Assembly: GCA_947561715.1 (NCBI GenBank) | Contig: OX387198.1 | Coordinates: 12,772,001 to 12,836,000, forward strand | Direction: 5' to 3' | Length of the DNA: 64,000 nt | Source of the DNA: Ascidia mentula | Taxonomy: Eukaryota; Chordata; Ascidiacea; Phlebobranchia; Ascidiidae | Shown: piece by piece, positions 9,567 through 21,548 of the stretch | Numbering within the stretch: position 1 is the first letter of the stretch | Layout: the number at the start of each line of letters is the position of its first letter | The notes under the pieces: model-generated | What the model was told of the DNA's origin: nothing | Databases searched by the model: none | The model's input: only the letters and a program-made list of their open reading frames with translations | Position numbers and translations under genes: made by a program

Positions 9567-12036
9567 CGTCTACGGACGGCTGCTTCGTAATACCGAATAG
9601 TGACCCGCCGCAATGCAGATGCAACCATCTCACCAATTTTGCAATGCTAGTGGTATTATAAAATTGCTTTGTTGTAAAATTGCTTTGGAAATTGGTAAAA
9701 TCAATTTTAAGGAACACTTTTCCGTTGTAGTTGGGTTAGTCACATTACAGTTATTTTACATATTTTACAGCATATCTACGACGTTCAACCACACATTTCC
9801 CTGCAAATAGTGACTTACGTGCGCGCCTCGCTCTCTATCTTGTGCCTCGTAATAACATTCGTTATCCTCATTGCTTTCAAGTAAGTCACATTATATGAGA
9901 AAGTGCACATTTTTTACTGCAACGTGATGACAGAAATTCTGGATTGTCTTGGTATATTTATTGCGGTAATTTGTATTCAAATATTTTAACTCTATAGGGA
10001 TATTAGAGCTTCCAGCTCGCTGCGCTTTTTCTTATACATGAAAACATGTTCAATACACAGAGATATAAGAAAACGACGACCGATACAAGTTCTCATGAAC
10101 ATATGCGCCTTACTTATCGTTGTGTTCATACTATTCATCGCCGGAGCTGACAATCGCGAAAACGAGTCTCAATGTGCAGCCGTCGCATTCCTGCTTCACT
10201 ATTTCTTACTCTGCGTATGGTGTTGGATGTCTGTGTACGCCTACTTTCTATACATGGCAGTTGTTAAGGTGGGCAACGCAGTGTAAAAATATCAGCACAG
10301 AATTGAATACATGATCTGCATAATTGCGTATCTGCGAAAATGAACAACATTTTGTGTGTATTTAGGTATTTTATTCAAACAACAGCCGTTTTCTCAAAAT
10401 TGGAGCTGGGTTGTCGTACGGCATTCCAGCAGTGATTGCTTCGATCAACGCAATCGCCATAGAGGCAACAAAACAACCATCCTTGGAATCTCCTGTGTAT
10501 GGACAAGGTTAGAGAAAAATTTTGTACAGCACGGGTCTGCATTTCTGTTTATTTAAATGAGCAATTTTAGTCAAAAATTGTAAAGTGTGTGATATGCTTG
10601 ATAATGTAAGGAAGGGAATTACATATAGATTTAACCAAAATAATTGTCTTGCATTGGCCCGTTTTCTCTCGTAATATTTAGAATAGGATGTTTTGTGTAA
10701 CTCTATAATTTCTAACACTTTAGAACGACCGTCGGCATTCGCAACTTCATACCTGGCTGAAAATATGTGCTGGATCAAAGGACATTCGCTTTACTTTTCC
10801 TTCCTTCTGCCTTTCGGAATCATGCTGATATTCAATATAGTGATGTTTGTGATTGTGATCAGGAAACTTGTGTGGGGAAGAAAACAAGTTGTAAGTAATA
10901 AAAACCTCCCCGGTCAAGATTTCCACTATGTTGTGACTATACAATCACTCCCATCCGTTGGGCATCAAACTAGATCAACCATCCGTAGAAAACAAGATGG
11001 AAAAAATATTACCAAGCAATAGCTAAGCCAATAGTGCCGTCACGCATCATGTCACAATAAATCTTTTGTTCACATTTACCCACCGTATTACTATTTCATA
11101 TTTCACTCCTATTCCATGAAAGTGTTTAATATGACCACAAAGTGGAAATCTGTGTGTTTGCTAATGTCGAATCTAGCACAGAGCCGCAGTCAACAGCTGA
11201 TGAGACCTCACAGGTCGAAACAGTGTGTACACCCTGTTTGCAGCCTTCAATGATTATTATAGCTTTTTTGCACATACGCCTAATATGATTTTCTAAACCT
11301 CACGTAATTAATGAAGTTTAATCTGATCAACGTGTAATTGCAGTCGGATGCAACAAGGAAAACATCCTTCCCAACACATCATACCCAAATTGCCATCACT
11401 ACAGCAACCACTCTTGGTCTCAGCTGGTTTTTCGCATTCTTCATGATGCTTTCATCGAGTCCGGGATATCTTACTGCCATGAGTTGGCTTTTCTCCTTAA
11501 CCGCAGGACTGCAGGTAAGGCAAACTTTTTTCTTTCATACAAAATTATTTTTGCATACTAAGTAGCGCTTTCTCATACATTATGGGGTTTCAGTTTCATT
11601 CCAAACGTACTATCACAAACTTTCTTTAAAAAATATTTTATTGGCCGAACCCAATAAAGAAAACTTGCCTGCAAAACTGTGGATTTGCCGCGTGTTTGTG
11701 TGTTTGTATTCAAATGCCTCGCTTTGCCTGCAGTTTATATAACAAACCTAAAATAATACATCAATCTGCAGCTAAAAATAACAAGATATAAAACCTCGTA
11801 AATAGCACCGTTTTTAGGAACTCAAATCCATTTTTCAAGCACTTATTTGTTTTCAGGGTGTGGGCATCTTTCTGTTCACGATTGTAAGAAAGAACGACAT
11901 TCAGATCTTAGTGCGCACATTCTTCGAAGAACACGGATGTTCTTGGTGTGGTGTGCCCGCTCAGCCTCCGGCAACACTACGAAGCCATGAGCCCAAATCC
12001 AGCGTCCCCAGCCGTTCACATTCGACCCTGGCCTGA
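9567..12036 (+). CDS. Adhesion GPCR copy B, seven-helix part only
   Basis: Paralog of the receptor at 9-4333, starting inside the GPS exon. Exon equivalents: up to 9652 (GPS remnant), 9771-9880, 9998-10268, 10366-10507, 10724-10890, 11344-11514, 11857-12036. All splice sites and frames are intact and every helix is present. The GAIN region, first half of the GPS and acceptor of the GPS exon are missing. No in-frame ATG precedes the remnant; the first is at 9644, inside the tethered-agonist sequence (NFAML). Differences from copy A include Lys to Asn in the GPS and Trp to Ser at the TM6 exon start. It may be a truncated receptor, a set of exons used by an unseen upstream exon, or a young pseudogene; intact frames argue against long decay. 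Confidence 0.6.
11197..11244 (+). ncRNA. Type I hammerhead ribozyme, copy B (intronic)
   Basis: Paralog of 3487-3540 at the same intron position. Core CTGATGA (11197-11203), stem II GACCT-CAC-AGGTC and GAAA are intact. Stem III ACAG/CTGT pairs fully around the GTG..CAC hairpin, giving a GTT cleavage triplet at 11236-11238, followed by TGCAGC. Five bases of the stem I 5' strand are missing (sequence reads CAACAG before the core), so stem I pairs poorly. Damage is complementary to that of copy A. Confidence 0.75.
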
Positions 12037-12377
12037 AGAAACACTCTAACACAAAATTTGTTCTAATGAGGAAATATGCAAATACACTCAAACATAGGCT
12101 ACATGGTTTCTGACGCTTCGTGTGTTACTGACGCATAACGTCAAACGTATCTTTTTATTTATTGTAATATCCAATTTATAGTTATGACCCATTTCATCAA
12201 TATATTATGAAAGCATGTAGTCTTAACATGTTGTAACGCTTTAAATTGGTCCTTCATCAGACGACATTCGAACCGAATCCAATATGACGTTTGGATACGT
12301 ATTTTTGCCTAATAACCGAATCTTCACCATGGTAAAAGTGTAAATATTTTGCTGCAAACTTACTCTGATCTGAATAC

Positions 12378-12383
12378 AATAAA
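12378..12383 (+). terminator. Polyadenylation signal AATAAA, GPCR copy B
   Basis: Paralogous to 4675-4680 and sitting at the same distance from the stop codon, in a tract nearly identical between copies. Confidence 0.4.
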
Positions 12384-13076
12384 CTACTCAGTGCCAAAAA
12401 CTATTGATCTCATTGTTGAAGTTGCATTTAGCTGGCGGAAATTATTGTTCGCATCACGAACTTTTTATTTAATTATTTTAATTTTCTGTAATGTTTGTAA
12501 AAAAATGTAATGTAAAATTTTCAATCATAAACACTTTTCTTTGATATAATTGATTTTTGAAAAAAAGTAAAACCAATTTCAAATTTTGCCACAGATTTGT
12601 CCGGGGTATTTTTGTATATTATTAATATACCAGGTATTTGACTACACGAACTCTTTGTAAATCTGAAAAGCCTTGCACTAGCTGTAACTGTTTTTGACCG
12701 TAAAATATTCAAGGATATTTTTATGTAAAAATGAATTGTAACTGATTTATTAAAATGCAAGCATTTTGTATAAAATGCAAGCACCAGAGCGCACGTGTAT
12801 TACAAAAACTTTTTTATGTCTGCATGGTCCCAACTTTAAATGCGTATGATTCGCATCGTTAACATAGGAGGACAAGGATTGGAGATTGTGTACGTGAAGA
12901 GGATAGGGATCATTAGTAGCTGTGGTAGCATGAGTTACTGTGGCGCTATGGTAGCATGGGTATTCTTACTCGGATCTGCTCACCATAGATTACTTTTTTG
13001 CTCACAACCTCACGGGCCACAACCGACAAGTCGGGTAAAAATAATCCTCTACCTCCTTTTTATTTTATTTTTTATC

Positions 13077-13912
13077 ATAGCTCCACTACACGGATGTAAT
13101 TCAATAATACTCCAGCTCCACCACATGGATGTTATTCAAAAAAAATCATGATATTAACGACTTAAATTCTGCGATACACTGAAATATTCTGTTGCAAGGA
13201 CAACACTAACAACATCAGCGAAAAGTCATTTTCCTTTAACGTTGACGGCCGACTATAAAGAAAACGACTTAACGTGCTTGGCGGGAAATATTTTTATAAA
13301 AACAAAACAACAGATTATACATTTGGAAACACCATAACTCACAATAAACATCTTCAACTTGGATAATTAAAAAATGTCCCTCTTTTAATCGGTTATAGCC
13401 CATTGCTTACAGCTTAGCGAATGCTACCTATACAGCGCCGAACGATGCAATACCACTGTTTGTATCTAACTGACATCCTTCATTGCAATTTTTGAAAGCA
13501 AACTTGGGCGATATGAGACCTGCGAGGGTTGGTCCTGGGAATGGTATTCTTTTCTTTAGAGATGTTGGGGCGTTTTGCACCACGGTGAAAGTTGAAACAT
13601 ACATTTAAATAGCAGGACTCGAGTAACTGTCTTTTAAGTGAACATGCAAAAAGTTTATTGCAAAGATTTCTTTTTCATAACCGTTATGTACTGTGAACTC
13701 TAGTGCAGCCACTAACTGAATTGATGCAAATTACAAAACACCTAGGATTACACCGTGCGGTGGAGCTAGAGGACTACTTTAGATAACATCCGTATGGTAG
13801 AGCTAGAGAACTACATTAAAAATCATCCGCACCGTAGAGCTAGAGCACTATTTTAAATAACATTGGTGTTGTGGGGATAGAGGACTGTTTTCAATGATAT
13901 CCGTGTGGTATG
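13077..13912. repeat. Foldback element with 37-bp subterminal repeats, copy B
   Basis: Paralog of 5813-6615. Here the left end has two inverted units (about 13077-13135) against one in copy A, while the right array (about 13753-13902) is almost identical to that in copy A. The change in left unit number shows the units expand or contract. Confidence 0.45.
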
Positions 13913-14386
13913 ACGGACCCGAGTGACTGAGAATTCATTCAAACGCATTTTTAGTGATAAAAGTCCCAAACTTTGTTTTGTGTCATAAGCCTGATCAAGC
14001 CTCGTTGTGTAGCAGGCAAAACGTCGGTAAATGAAAATCATCGTTTATTGTGTCATAAGGTTTGGTTCATTACTAATCAAATAGAAGTCAATAACAGATT
14101 GCCACATATGTTTATTCCAATTTCAACCTAAGTACATGTTTTTGGTTACTAAATTAGAAAAACATTTTTCAAATGACGTTGACACAACAGTATGTGGGCT
14201 TAGCGGGGTTTTGCCAGGTTCGTCCTGGTAGAACTCAGTAGGACAAAATATATGCTGGTTCTGTAATATCCGTGTTTCTGGTAAGATGTTATTCATAAGT
14301 AGAAGTACACTGGCCACGGCATTAGCTGAACCCCAGCCACACAACTACTACGCCAATGTGTTAACATAGCCGCCCTCGACTTATGT

Positions 14387-15797
14387 TTATTCAATCCAGT
14401 GCGGTTTTTCGTAACCAAACAGCTCGAAATCCATCTTATAATGTTCGTAAACTTTGCGGGACAAATCTTTGGGAATCTTGGCGAAATGTTCCTCCACTTT
14501 TGCGAAGTTACTTTTAAAGTCGCGTTTCGGGAAAAATACGCGTTTGTCTTTTTCATTCAAATTCAACGCATCGCTCAAGTAACTCACATCCTCTCTGAAA
14601 GTTTCGAACTTCATAATGTGGGTATAACGATGCACGCATGGGTTGCACGTTGTATTGAAAAATTCCCAATGGCCATCTTTTTCTTTCGTTGCAAGAAGAT
14701 AGTTTAAAAAATCTTCGAACGTTGCTGTCCCGCCATCATCAGTACGATTTCTATCGAAAGAATTTCTTCTAGCATGTCTGAATAACTTGTTGATTAGCTT
14801 TGATAGAGGCCCATATGTAGACGTAAACCCAGGGCTGTCAGGCTTCATCTTGTCATTGTAAGCCGAAACCAAACGACTGAACGGATTTCTGACAGTTATG
14901 ATCTATCAAAAATCAAAAGCTATCTAGACTTGTAAAATTGAGGCGATTAAGACACGATGGTAAACATTTAGTGGTTAATTAAAGTAAACATCGGCATATG
15001 GGCAATAATTCAAAACCTTGAGTGAAGCGTTATCCCACACTTGTTGGACTTGTTCTCTACTTCTCTTTGACCCAACCCGTGCATTTTGGTTTGCCATGTT
15101 CATCACTTCATCGCCTCTTATCTTCTCATTGAGATAATCTTGTTCGTTGAAAAAACCCTCGAAAACCATCACAGCTTCAAGCCAACTGGTATAGCCGCAT
15201 TTGAAAATATCACAAGTAGCAAACTGGAACAGATATGATCACTCTTTAAATGAACTTTATGGCCCACTGTAATGTGTTATACCTCGTACTTGGTTGAATA
15301 AAGAGCATTTAAGTTGGGTTGTTTTGTAAAGCCTGTAAATTGTCGGTTCCATCGCCGACAGGCGGATTGTAATGTGTATTTTCGCTCGTTTTGAAGAGCT
15401 TTCATAAGTTCCCCAGTGTTGTTGTTTGAACATTGATCTTGTGTTAACGCAGTGCCCAGCAAAGGTTTGGTTGTATCTGGTATGGGGCTTGTTTTGGCCT
15501 TAGTCACAATGGAAGCATTAACTTGCGAAGCTGTATATTCAATACCAGCATGTTTCTTTACTGACTTGTAATTTCTGAAAGAAGGATTCTAAAAACAATT
15601 GATAAAAAGTTCAAAATTCCACACAACTGTAAACTGAACGCCAACCCGTCACAGCCTATTGACGTAACAGCCCTCTAGTACTAATGTAGAAAAGATGCAC
15701 TTACGCGGCCGTTTTGTGAAGAGTCGTAATGTAGGACCAACACCATAGCACCCGATACAAATCCAGCACAAAAGGAGAGCATTGAATGATTAACCAT
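14387..15797 (-). CDS. Carbohydrate sulfotransferase (CHST8-14 type), copy B
   Basis: Tandem paralog of the gene at 7090-8477 with the same four-exon structure: 15705-15797, 15283-15588, 14990-15223, 14387-14902; 382 residues. The signal anchor, both PAPS-binding segments and the CNPC and DFELFGY motifs are all present. The stem-region exon (15283-15588) is 24 bp longer than in copy A, adding eight residues (PLLGTALT region) in a Ser/Thr/Pro-rich stretch before the catalytic domain. The last exon encodes the same protein as copy A and the third exon differs at one residue, whereas the first two exons carry many changes. This pattern fits gene conversion over the catalytic part. Both copies look functional. 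Confidence 0.88.
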
Positions 15798-18700
15798 CCT
15801 GATCGAGCTAAACGATAACTAAACAAGCTGAACAAAAAATTTACAGATTTTCAGAATGCTCATTCACATTGAGGGCTACGAAAAACTGACAAAGACGTTC
15901 CCAAAATAGCATTCACACTAAAATTGTAGTCGTTTACTATATTTTAATGTTGATAGGCATAAGTTATAGGTACAGAATCGTCAGGCAAATGTAACCTTAG
16001 AATCTAACTGCATACACATAGCCTATGACCAAATCTATCCTTCAAACACACTTGTGCCACTGCTGAGTCTCACTAGAATCTCCTTTCTAGATAAATATTT
16101 ACCTTCCAACCGGATGGGCGCTATTCATCAGTTATTCCACAAATACTGTAGTTCTGATATAGGACATATACCAAAGATCTTAATTTTTAAAATAGCACAA
16201 GCAACACACCCATCGTTCGCAATACGATGCCTATACAATACAATTATTATGTTATTTATATCACAAACATGTAAAACAATACTGTCATGTTATTTGTATG
16301 ACAAAAATTAAAAAATATTATAATATCATGGCTCTTTTTCTTCTAAAAGACTGCCATGATCCACAATAAATGATCACGCAAATAATGATTTTCTCATCCA
16401 AGCGATACTGACTGCCAGCAGTGTTTGGCGCCGCGGTGTCTGTAAACCTTCGTTCGTACCATTAATGTTGATCCTTGAAGCAAATACTTGCTACAGACGC
16501 TGGTTGAAGACCGATAAGCAATAGACAAAATGTAGTTGGGTGCTGACACACAAGAAGTAGCCTGTTTATAATTTTACAGTGGCCGTTATCATTTCTAGCG
16601 TGCTAATCCAACAGCGCAATTTGATTTTCAGGGGATTCTTTTACGTAGTTTGTTCCACAAAAACAAAAATAAATTCGAAAATGCAAATGAAAAATTTATA
16701 TATGCAACTACTTGTCCGTAATTTTTGAGGACGCCATGGATAAATTGGATCAATGTGAAGACATGTATCACTGGATGTAAAAAACGTAAACACGAAGTCC
16801 TTTTACCATTTTTTTGCTTTGGACTTCTTTAGTGGAACTCCATCTGTGATGACTAATTGCACAATACTAGTTTGTATTTATTTTCTGTTCGTCACTATGT
16901 TCTTTCAAGCTTCTTTCTTTTCTATACGCTATTAAACTGTCTATATTTCTGTTGGGTGATATTTCTACCGGTTGATGTGTTTTGTTCAAGAAATCGCTGG
17001 TCACTGCAAGCTGATTTTTATACTACAGCGGCGCAAGCTCACTTGTCTTCCTGTGCCACTAGGCGACTACCGTGCGATTTGGGTTGTCCCATACCAGGGC
17101 TTCTCTAACTATATTGGTCTCGACTCCTAAATCCAGTTTAATCCTTTTTCGTTCGCACGTATATAACCAAACATAGAAATCACACTGGGGTGGAAGTAGA
17201 TGGGTTTTTAACCGGACTATTTGTTGAACTGTATTATCTAACTATACCTGTTATTTGTAGACGTTATTGACGAGTATTTCAATCGATGTAAGGTTTAGCT
17301 ATATCTGAACAGTCGCATTGGAACGCGTCAGACTCAGTGATTAGCGTTAAATGCAACGTCCTGACTCTTAAATATCTTTATCCTGTATTGTTAGGTGTTG
17401 GATAAATAAGTACATTAACTGCCCACAGCCATCTATGGCGTGTTTTGTTAGAAGATACACAAGGGATTATTTAAAAATATCTTTTTTTGGTTCGTTTCTT
17501 GGGTTAAATATGCAAAAATATAGAAAAGCTTTTACATTACTTACAAACACCGGTAGGAAGCGTATGATTGTGCTGCTTAATATCTCTTTATATTGTGTAC
17601 AATAAATACATCTTGGTCTATGAATATGTGTAAATCCAAACCGCTAACTTGCGTTGTTTTCCTAGATTGACACTGCCTATGATGTAAGATTTGCAGCTGT
17701 TAAGGCAATGTAACAAATAAACACCAAATTCCTGTGACGTCACTATAATGCCTGGCATATTCAAAAAGCATTTAAGCGTGTGAGTGGATATATGTGGCCT
17801 GTATCATGTCAGCTAACGAAATTAAATGCTTGCGGGATTCTGTAGCACCACGCACGTTTCCCAACTTAATTCTTCACATATTTGGAACGCAGACGGACCG
17901 AAGGCTGCAGACGGAGTTAGGCATTCCTGCAGAGCTCGCACAGTCTTTTTTATCATTGTAACTTGTTAAATACCCGTTCGCACTTTTCTCTGTCAATTCT
18001 CTGTTATTCACTCTGCCACCCAACTAGTCTCGGATACTTTAAGCAAATGACACGCGCCATAAGTTACTCGCTCAGTCACTATAACGCGCTTGGGACAATT
18101 TGAAATTGCGCCACCTGATTTTGCAAACGTGTGTTTTAATTAATAAATGAGCCTGCTATTATTCTCGCCATCGCGCTGTTACGTACGCACGTTCTTTTGG
18201 TAGTTAATTCAGTCACGTGTAAAACTCTATTTAAACGCGCTTGGAACAATATGTTACGCCACCTGATTTGCAAACGAGTGTTTAAATTAATAAGTCTGCT
18301 CTAGTATTAACAGCAAGAACACGCAAGCAGACTAAAAGCCTCAACACAGCAGCAACCGGCCGAAATCAATTGGTATGCTGCAATACTTTGAAAAACCGAC
18401 CTTTTAGAAAAAAGATTCGGCGGTTGAAACAAGAGTGGGCTGTAAGTTCACTGGCTTCGCAGCCAAGTTGTGTCAAAGCACCTTCAAATAGTAGTGCAAT
18501 CAAAATCATTGTCTTTTGGGAAAACGTTTTTTCATTTAAATACAGAAAAGGGTACGCAATGGGCGGGGCAATTGCAACTGATTAGAAACGCCCACAAATT
18601 TGATGAATCCCAAGTAATAGGTATGCAAGTGTGTCATGCAATGTAAAGTCATGATTACAATCGCACAAGACAGACTAACAAGAATGCAAAGTCATTTAAT

Positions 18701-19027
18701 GAAACATTTATTCAGTAATGTTTTGAATATTAAATTTAGGTTCACAGCATGAACGACGGTTTTTGTAATGCCTTTTTCAAACAATTTAATTAGTTTAAAA
18801 ATTCAATGGGAACAAAAGATGATCTAACTCCACTTGCAATTGATTGAATTATGAAGTAGGTATTTGTTTTTTGTACATCATTTTAAGTGCAAAGTGGTTA
18901 CACATGTAAACATTTGCATCTTTAGTTTGGTATATACATATTTTAGTGAGATACATACAAGAGAACATTGGACAAAGTAGGAAACACATCAACCATTGCA
19001 CAAATTCTTTAACACTTTGGTTAAGAT
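15798..19027. other. Intergenic region between the two duplications
   Basis: 15798-16866 is the upstream flank of sulfotransferase B. 16867-17226 shows nothing recognisable. From about 17227 the first CHAC2 duplication unit begins; 17.2-19.0 kb is the 3' flank of CHAC2 copy 1. A short open frame at 18370-18585 is shared with 22553-22798 but differs by length changes that are not multiples of three, so it is not called as coding. Confidence 0.6.
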
Positions 19028-19893
19028 CTACATTTTCACAATAACCTGGTTTAACACGAGTTTCTCAAGGTTAAAAAGATGAACATCATTATCCTCAGGT
19101 ATATTTTCACGAACATATTTTGCCAAATTGAGCAAATACTCAGTATTTTTGCCACTAGGGCCTACTGAGGAAACTATCACTTCTGCTATTTCCTGATCAT
19201 CAGCAGGACCAGCATAGTTAGGATTGCCAGGGTTTCCAATGTAGAGCATTAAATCAAATGGAGATGTGTTATGATCTCGTGGGTGGAATGTAACTGTAAC
19301 TGCAGAGTATCGCTTCTCTCTATAATCTAATTGGTTTCTCACATTGTTGACTTGATCTTCTGGTATCTTGTAAGCCACACCCCACACTATGGAGTTTGCA
19401 TCGGGTGTAATGGTGACAACCCTTCCTGGCTAAAACATGTCATAATTAAATAACTGTAAAAGTAATCACATGCTTATATACTACTTTTCTTTTTAAGCAC
19501 TCAATGATACCAAACAATTATGACATGTCATATAGCTTGTTTTTAATTAATTTCAATGTATGAGCCGTTATAAGTTTCAAAGCACCAACAAGCTATGGGG
19601 AAGTATTTACAAAAAAAAACAAATATTAAGTTTCACTGGAGTTTGACAATTTTCTTGGGCTTTGTAGTTTGCACCATTCTTTACAAGGTAGAGAGCTAAA
19701 TACAATGTGACTTAAAAATCAAAGTCTACATCCAGTCTATACCTAAGTACATTATTACCTTTCCGGGTATGCCTCTGTGATCAGTGCTGTGTTGCCAGAA
19801 TCGTCTTTTGTATCCCTTTATGTAACCAATCACCTGGTGTTCATATGGGAAGTCAGTTTTCCACATGAGTGAACCATACCCAAACACCCACAT
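19028..19893 (-). CDS. CHAC2: Glutathione-specific gamma-glutamylcyclotransferase 2, copy 1
   Basis: Cytosolic ChaC-family enzyme that splits glutathione into 5-oxoproline and Cys-Gly. Two exons, 19759-19893 and 19028-19429, phase 0 join, 178 residues (human CHAC2 has 184). The start [12 protein letters not shown] holds the family's YGSL substrate-binding motif; then [44 protein letters not shown] and [11 protein letters not shown] follow the human order. The catalytic Glu is in YREKRY (about residue 83). One oddity: the family has EKGGY here, and copy 2 keeps it, whereas this copy has EKRY, one residue shorter and without the glycine pair next to the catalytic Glu. It could be altered or weakened in activity. 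Confidence 0.92.
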
Positions 19894-20715
19894 GCTGGAT
19901 CAGTACTGAGTGAACAGTGTTATAAAAAAAATAAATAATGCACACGGTTGTTAACTGCAAAAGAGCAACAATATAGGCAAGCTGGGCCATGAAATAACAT
20001 AGGAAAAACTGTTATAGTCATCATACCAAAGTAACTATAGCGCTCGACAAAACTTTCTGACAAGGCTGAAATAGCCTGCTGTGGTGCTGTGTTTTGACTG
20101 TCCAATGTCCATAGCCACAGCAATCTGTCCCTTTTTTGTAATATATTGTTTCATAGTTTTGATTTTTGCGTTGTGCCAAAACGCACAAAACAGCTGAGAT
20201 GACGGTGCACATTTCTTAGACCTAGGAATGACGCAGCATAAACTGATAGCGCTGTCATCACTTCAATTTTCCTGGGAGAATGTTCTAAAGTTCTAAATCT
20301 ATTTCAAACCAAGCATGATTAGAAAGAGCACGAAAACACAAATGATTTTTTCGTGGCCCTAAGCACTTACAAAAATTAGGCTATGGTACTCAGTTTACAG
20401 ACTCATTGCTTGCTAAAAAAAATGCCAGCTTTATTGAAGGTTGTGTGTTTGCATCATATTCCTTCGCAACATCATACATACCGAAAGGTTCTACGTAACT
20501 AACAAACAAAGGACCACGATCAGCTCTATATTTCACGTCACAAACACGCTTACATTTTCATGATCACCAAGATAGCATAGTTACGTTTTCCTGCTAGAAT
20601 ATTAATGTTCCAATAAATCAGTTATTTTAGTTCAGGCCTTCTGCCATCCATGCTTCTACAGAGATAAAATCATAACAAATCCTGTACAAGCAATCAGCCA
20701 ATAATGATCAGTGAA
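19894..20715. other. Upstream flank of CHAC2 copy 1
   Basis: Likely promoter and 5' UTR of the minus-strand CHAC2 gene; alignable with 24245-25315. It includes the uninterrupted target site (near 20550-20570) of the MITE found at 24904 in the other unit. No coding exon supported. Confidence 0.55.
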
Positions 20716-21548
20716 CTGCAGAGAGTTGTGCACACTGCTTCGACCTACCAGGTTGCAGAGAATTGTGCACACTGCTTTGACTTACCAGCAAGTTGCAGAA
20801 AGTGATGCACACTTCCTCGACCTACCAGGTTGCAGAGAGTTGGGCACACTGCTTCGACCTACCAGCAGATTGCAGAGAATTGTGCACACTTCCTCGACCC
20901 ACCAGGTTGCAGAGAGTGGGGCACACTGCTTCGACCTACCAGGTTGCAGACAATTGTGCACACTGCTTCGACCTACCTGGTTGCAGAGATTTGTGCACAC
21001 TGCTTCGACCTACCTGGTTGCAGACAATTGTGCACACTGCTTCGACCCACCAGATTGCAGAGAATTGTGCACACTTCCTCGACCTACCAGGTTGCAGAGA
21101 GTGGGGCACACTGCTTCGACCTACCAGGTTGCAGAGAATTGTGCACACTGCTTCGACCTACCAGGTTGCAGAGAATTGTGCACACTGCTTCGACCTACCA
21201 GCAGATTGCAGAGAATTGTGCACACTTCCTCGACCTACCAGGTTGCAGAGAGTGGGGCACACTGCTTCGACCTACCAGGTTGCAGAGAATTGTGCACACT
21301 GCTTCGACCTACCAGGTTGCAGAGATTTGTGCACACTGCTTCGACCTACCAGGTTGCAGACAATTGTGCACACTGCTTCGACCTACCAGGTTGCAGAGAT
21401 TTGTGCACACTGCTTCGACCTACCAGGTTGCAGACAATTGTGCACACTGCTTCGACATACCAGGTTGCAGACAATTGTGCACACTGCTTCGACCTACCAG
21501 GTTCCAGAGAGTGGTGCACATTGCTTCGACCTACCAGGTTGCAGAGAC
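20716..21548 (-). repeat. 37-bp minisatellite made of core-less hammerhead units
   Basis: About 22 tandem units of 37 bp (a few 39-40 bp). On the minus strand a unit reads TGCA, ACCT-GGT-AGGT, CGAAGC, AGTGTGCACA, ATTCTC, then the next TGCA. This follows the hammerhead at 11197 segment by segment: stem I strand, stem II hairpin, GAA(A/G)C, stem III hairpin with the same AGTGTG(C/T)ACA, cleavage region, stem I strand; but CTGATGAG is absent. Some units end GTC before TGCA, a canonical cleavage triplet. A block of variant units near 20850-20950 recurs at about 21180-21280, so there is higher-order structure. Three forward frames stay open only because the 37-mer has few stops; this is not coding. 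It lies exactly at the joint of the CHAC2 duplication. Confidence 0.85.

Larger units (their letters stand above)
12037..14386. other. Gene-free stretch, copy B
   Basis: Holds the 3' UTR of GPCR copy B, with AATAAA at 12378, a 120-bp segment at about 12806-12925 unlike copy A, and the second copy of the foldback repeat (13077-13912). No coding exon supported. Confidence 0.6.
9539..16866. repeat. Segmental tandem duplication, unit B
   Basis: Second copy of the GPCR plus sulfotransferase segment. Relative to unit A it lacks about 1.7 kb (positions 157-1872 of A, the ectodomain exons) and about 400 bp near 5.1-5.6 kb. Similarity is patchy: 11.9-12.5 and 13.7-15.3 kb are almost identical to A, the rest is clearly diverged. 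Confidence 0.8.
17227..20720. repeat. CHAC2 tandem duplication, unit 1
   Basis: Direct repeat with about 21549-25320. Left edge at TACCTGTTATTTGTAG (about 17245); right edge at GATCAGTGAACTGCAGAG (about 20707). Independent of the GPCR duplication upstream. Confidence 0.8.

Noticed and set aside
18370-18585. Open frame shared between the two CHAC2 units
   Set aside because: The paralogous segments differ by indels that are not multiples of three, and the minus strand is equally open in unit 2.
20716-21548. CRISPR-like array
   Set aside because: Direct repeats run without spacers in an animal genome; it is a minisatellite.
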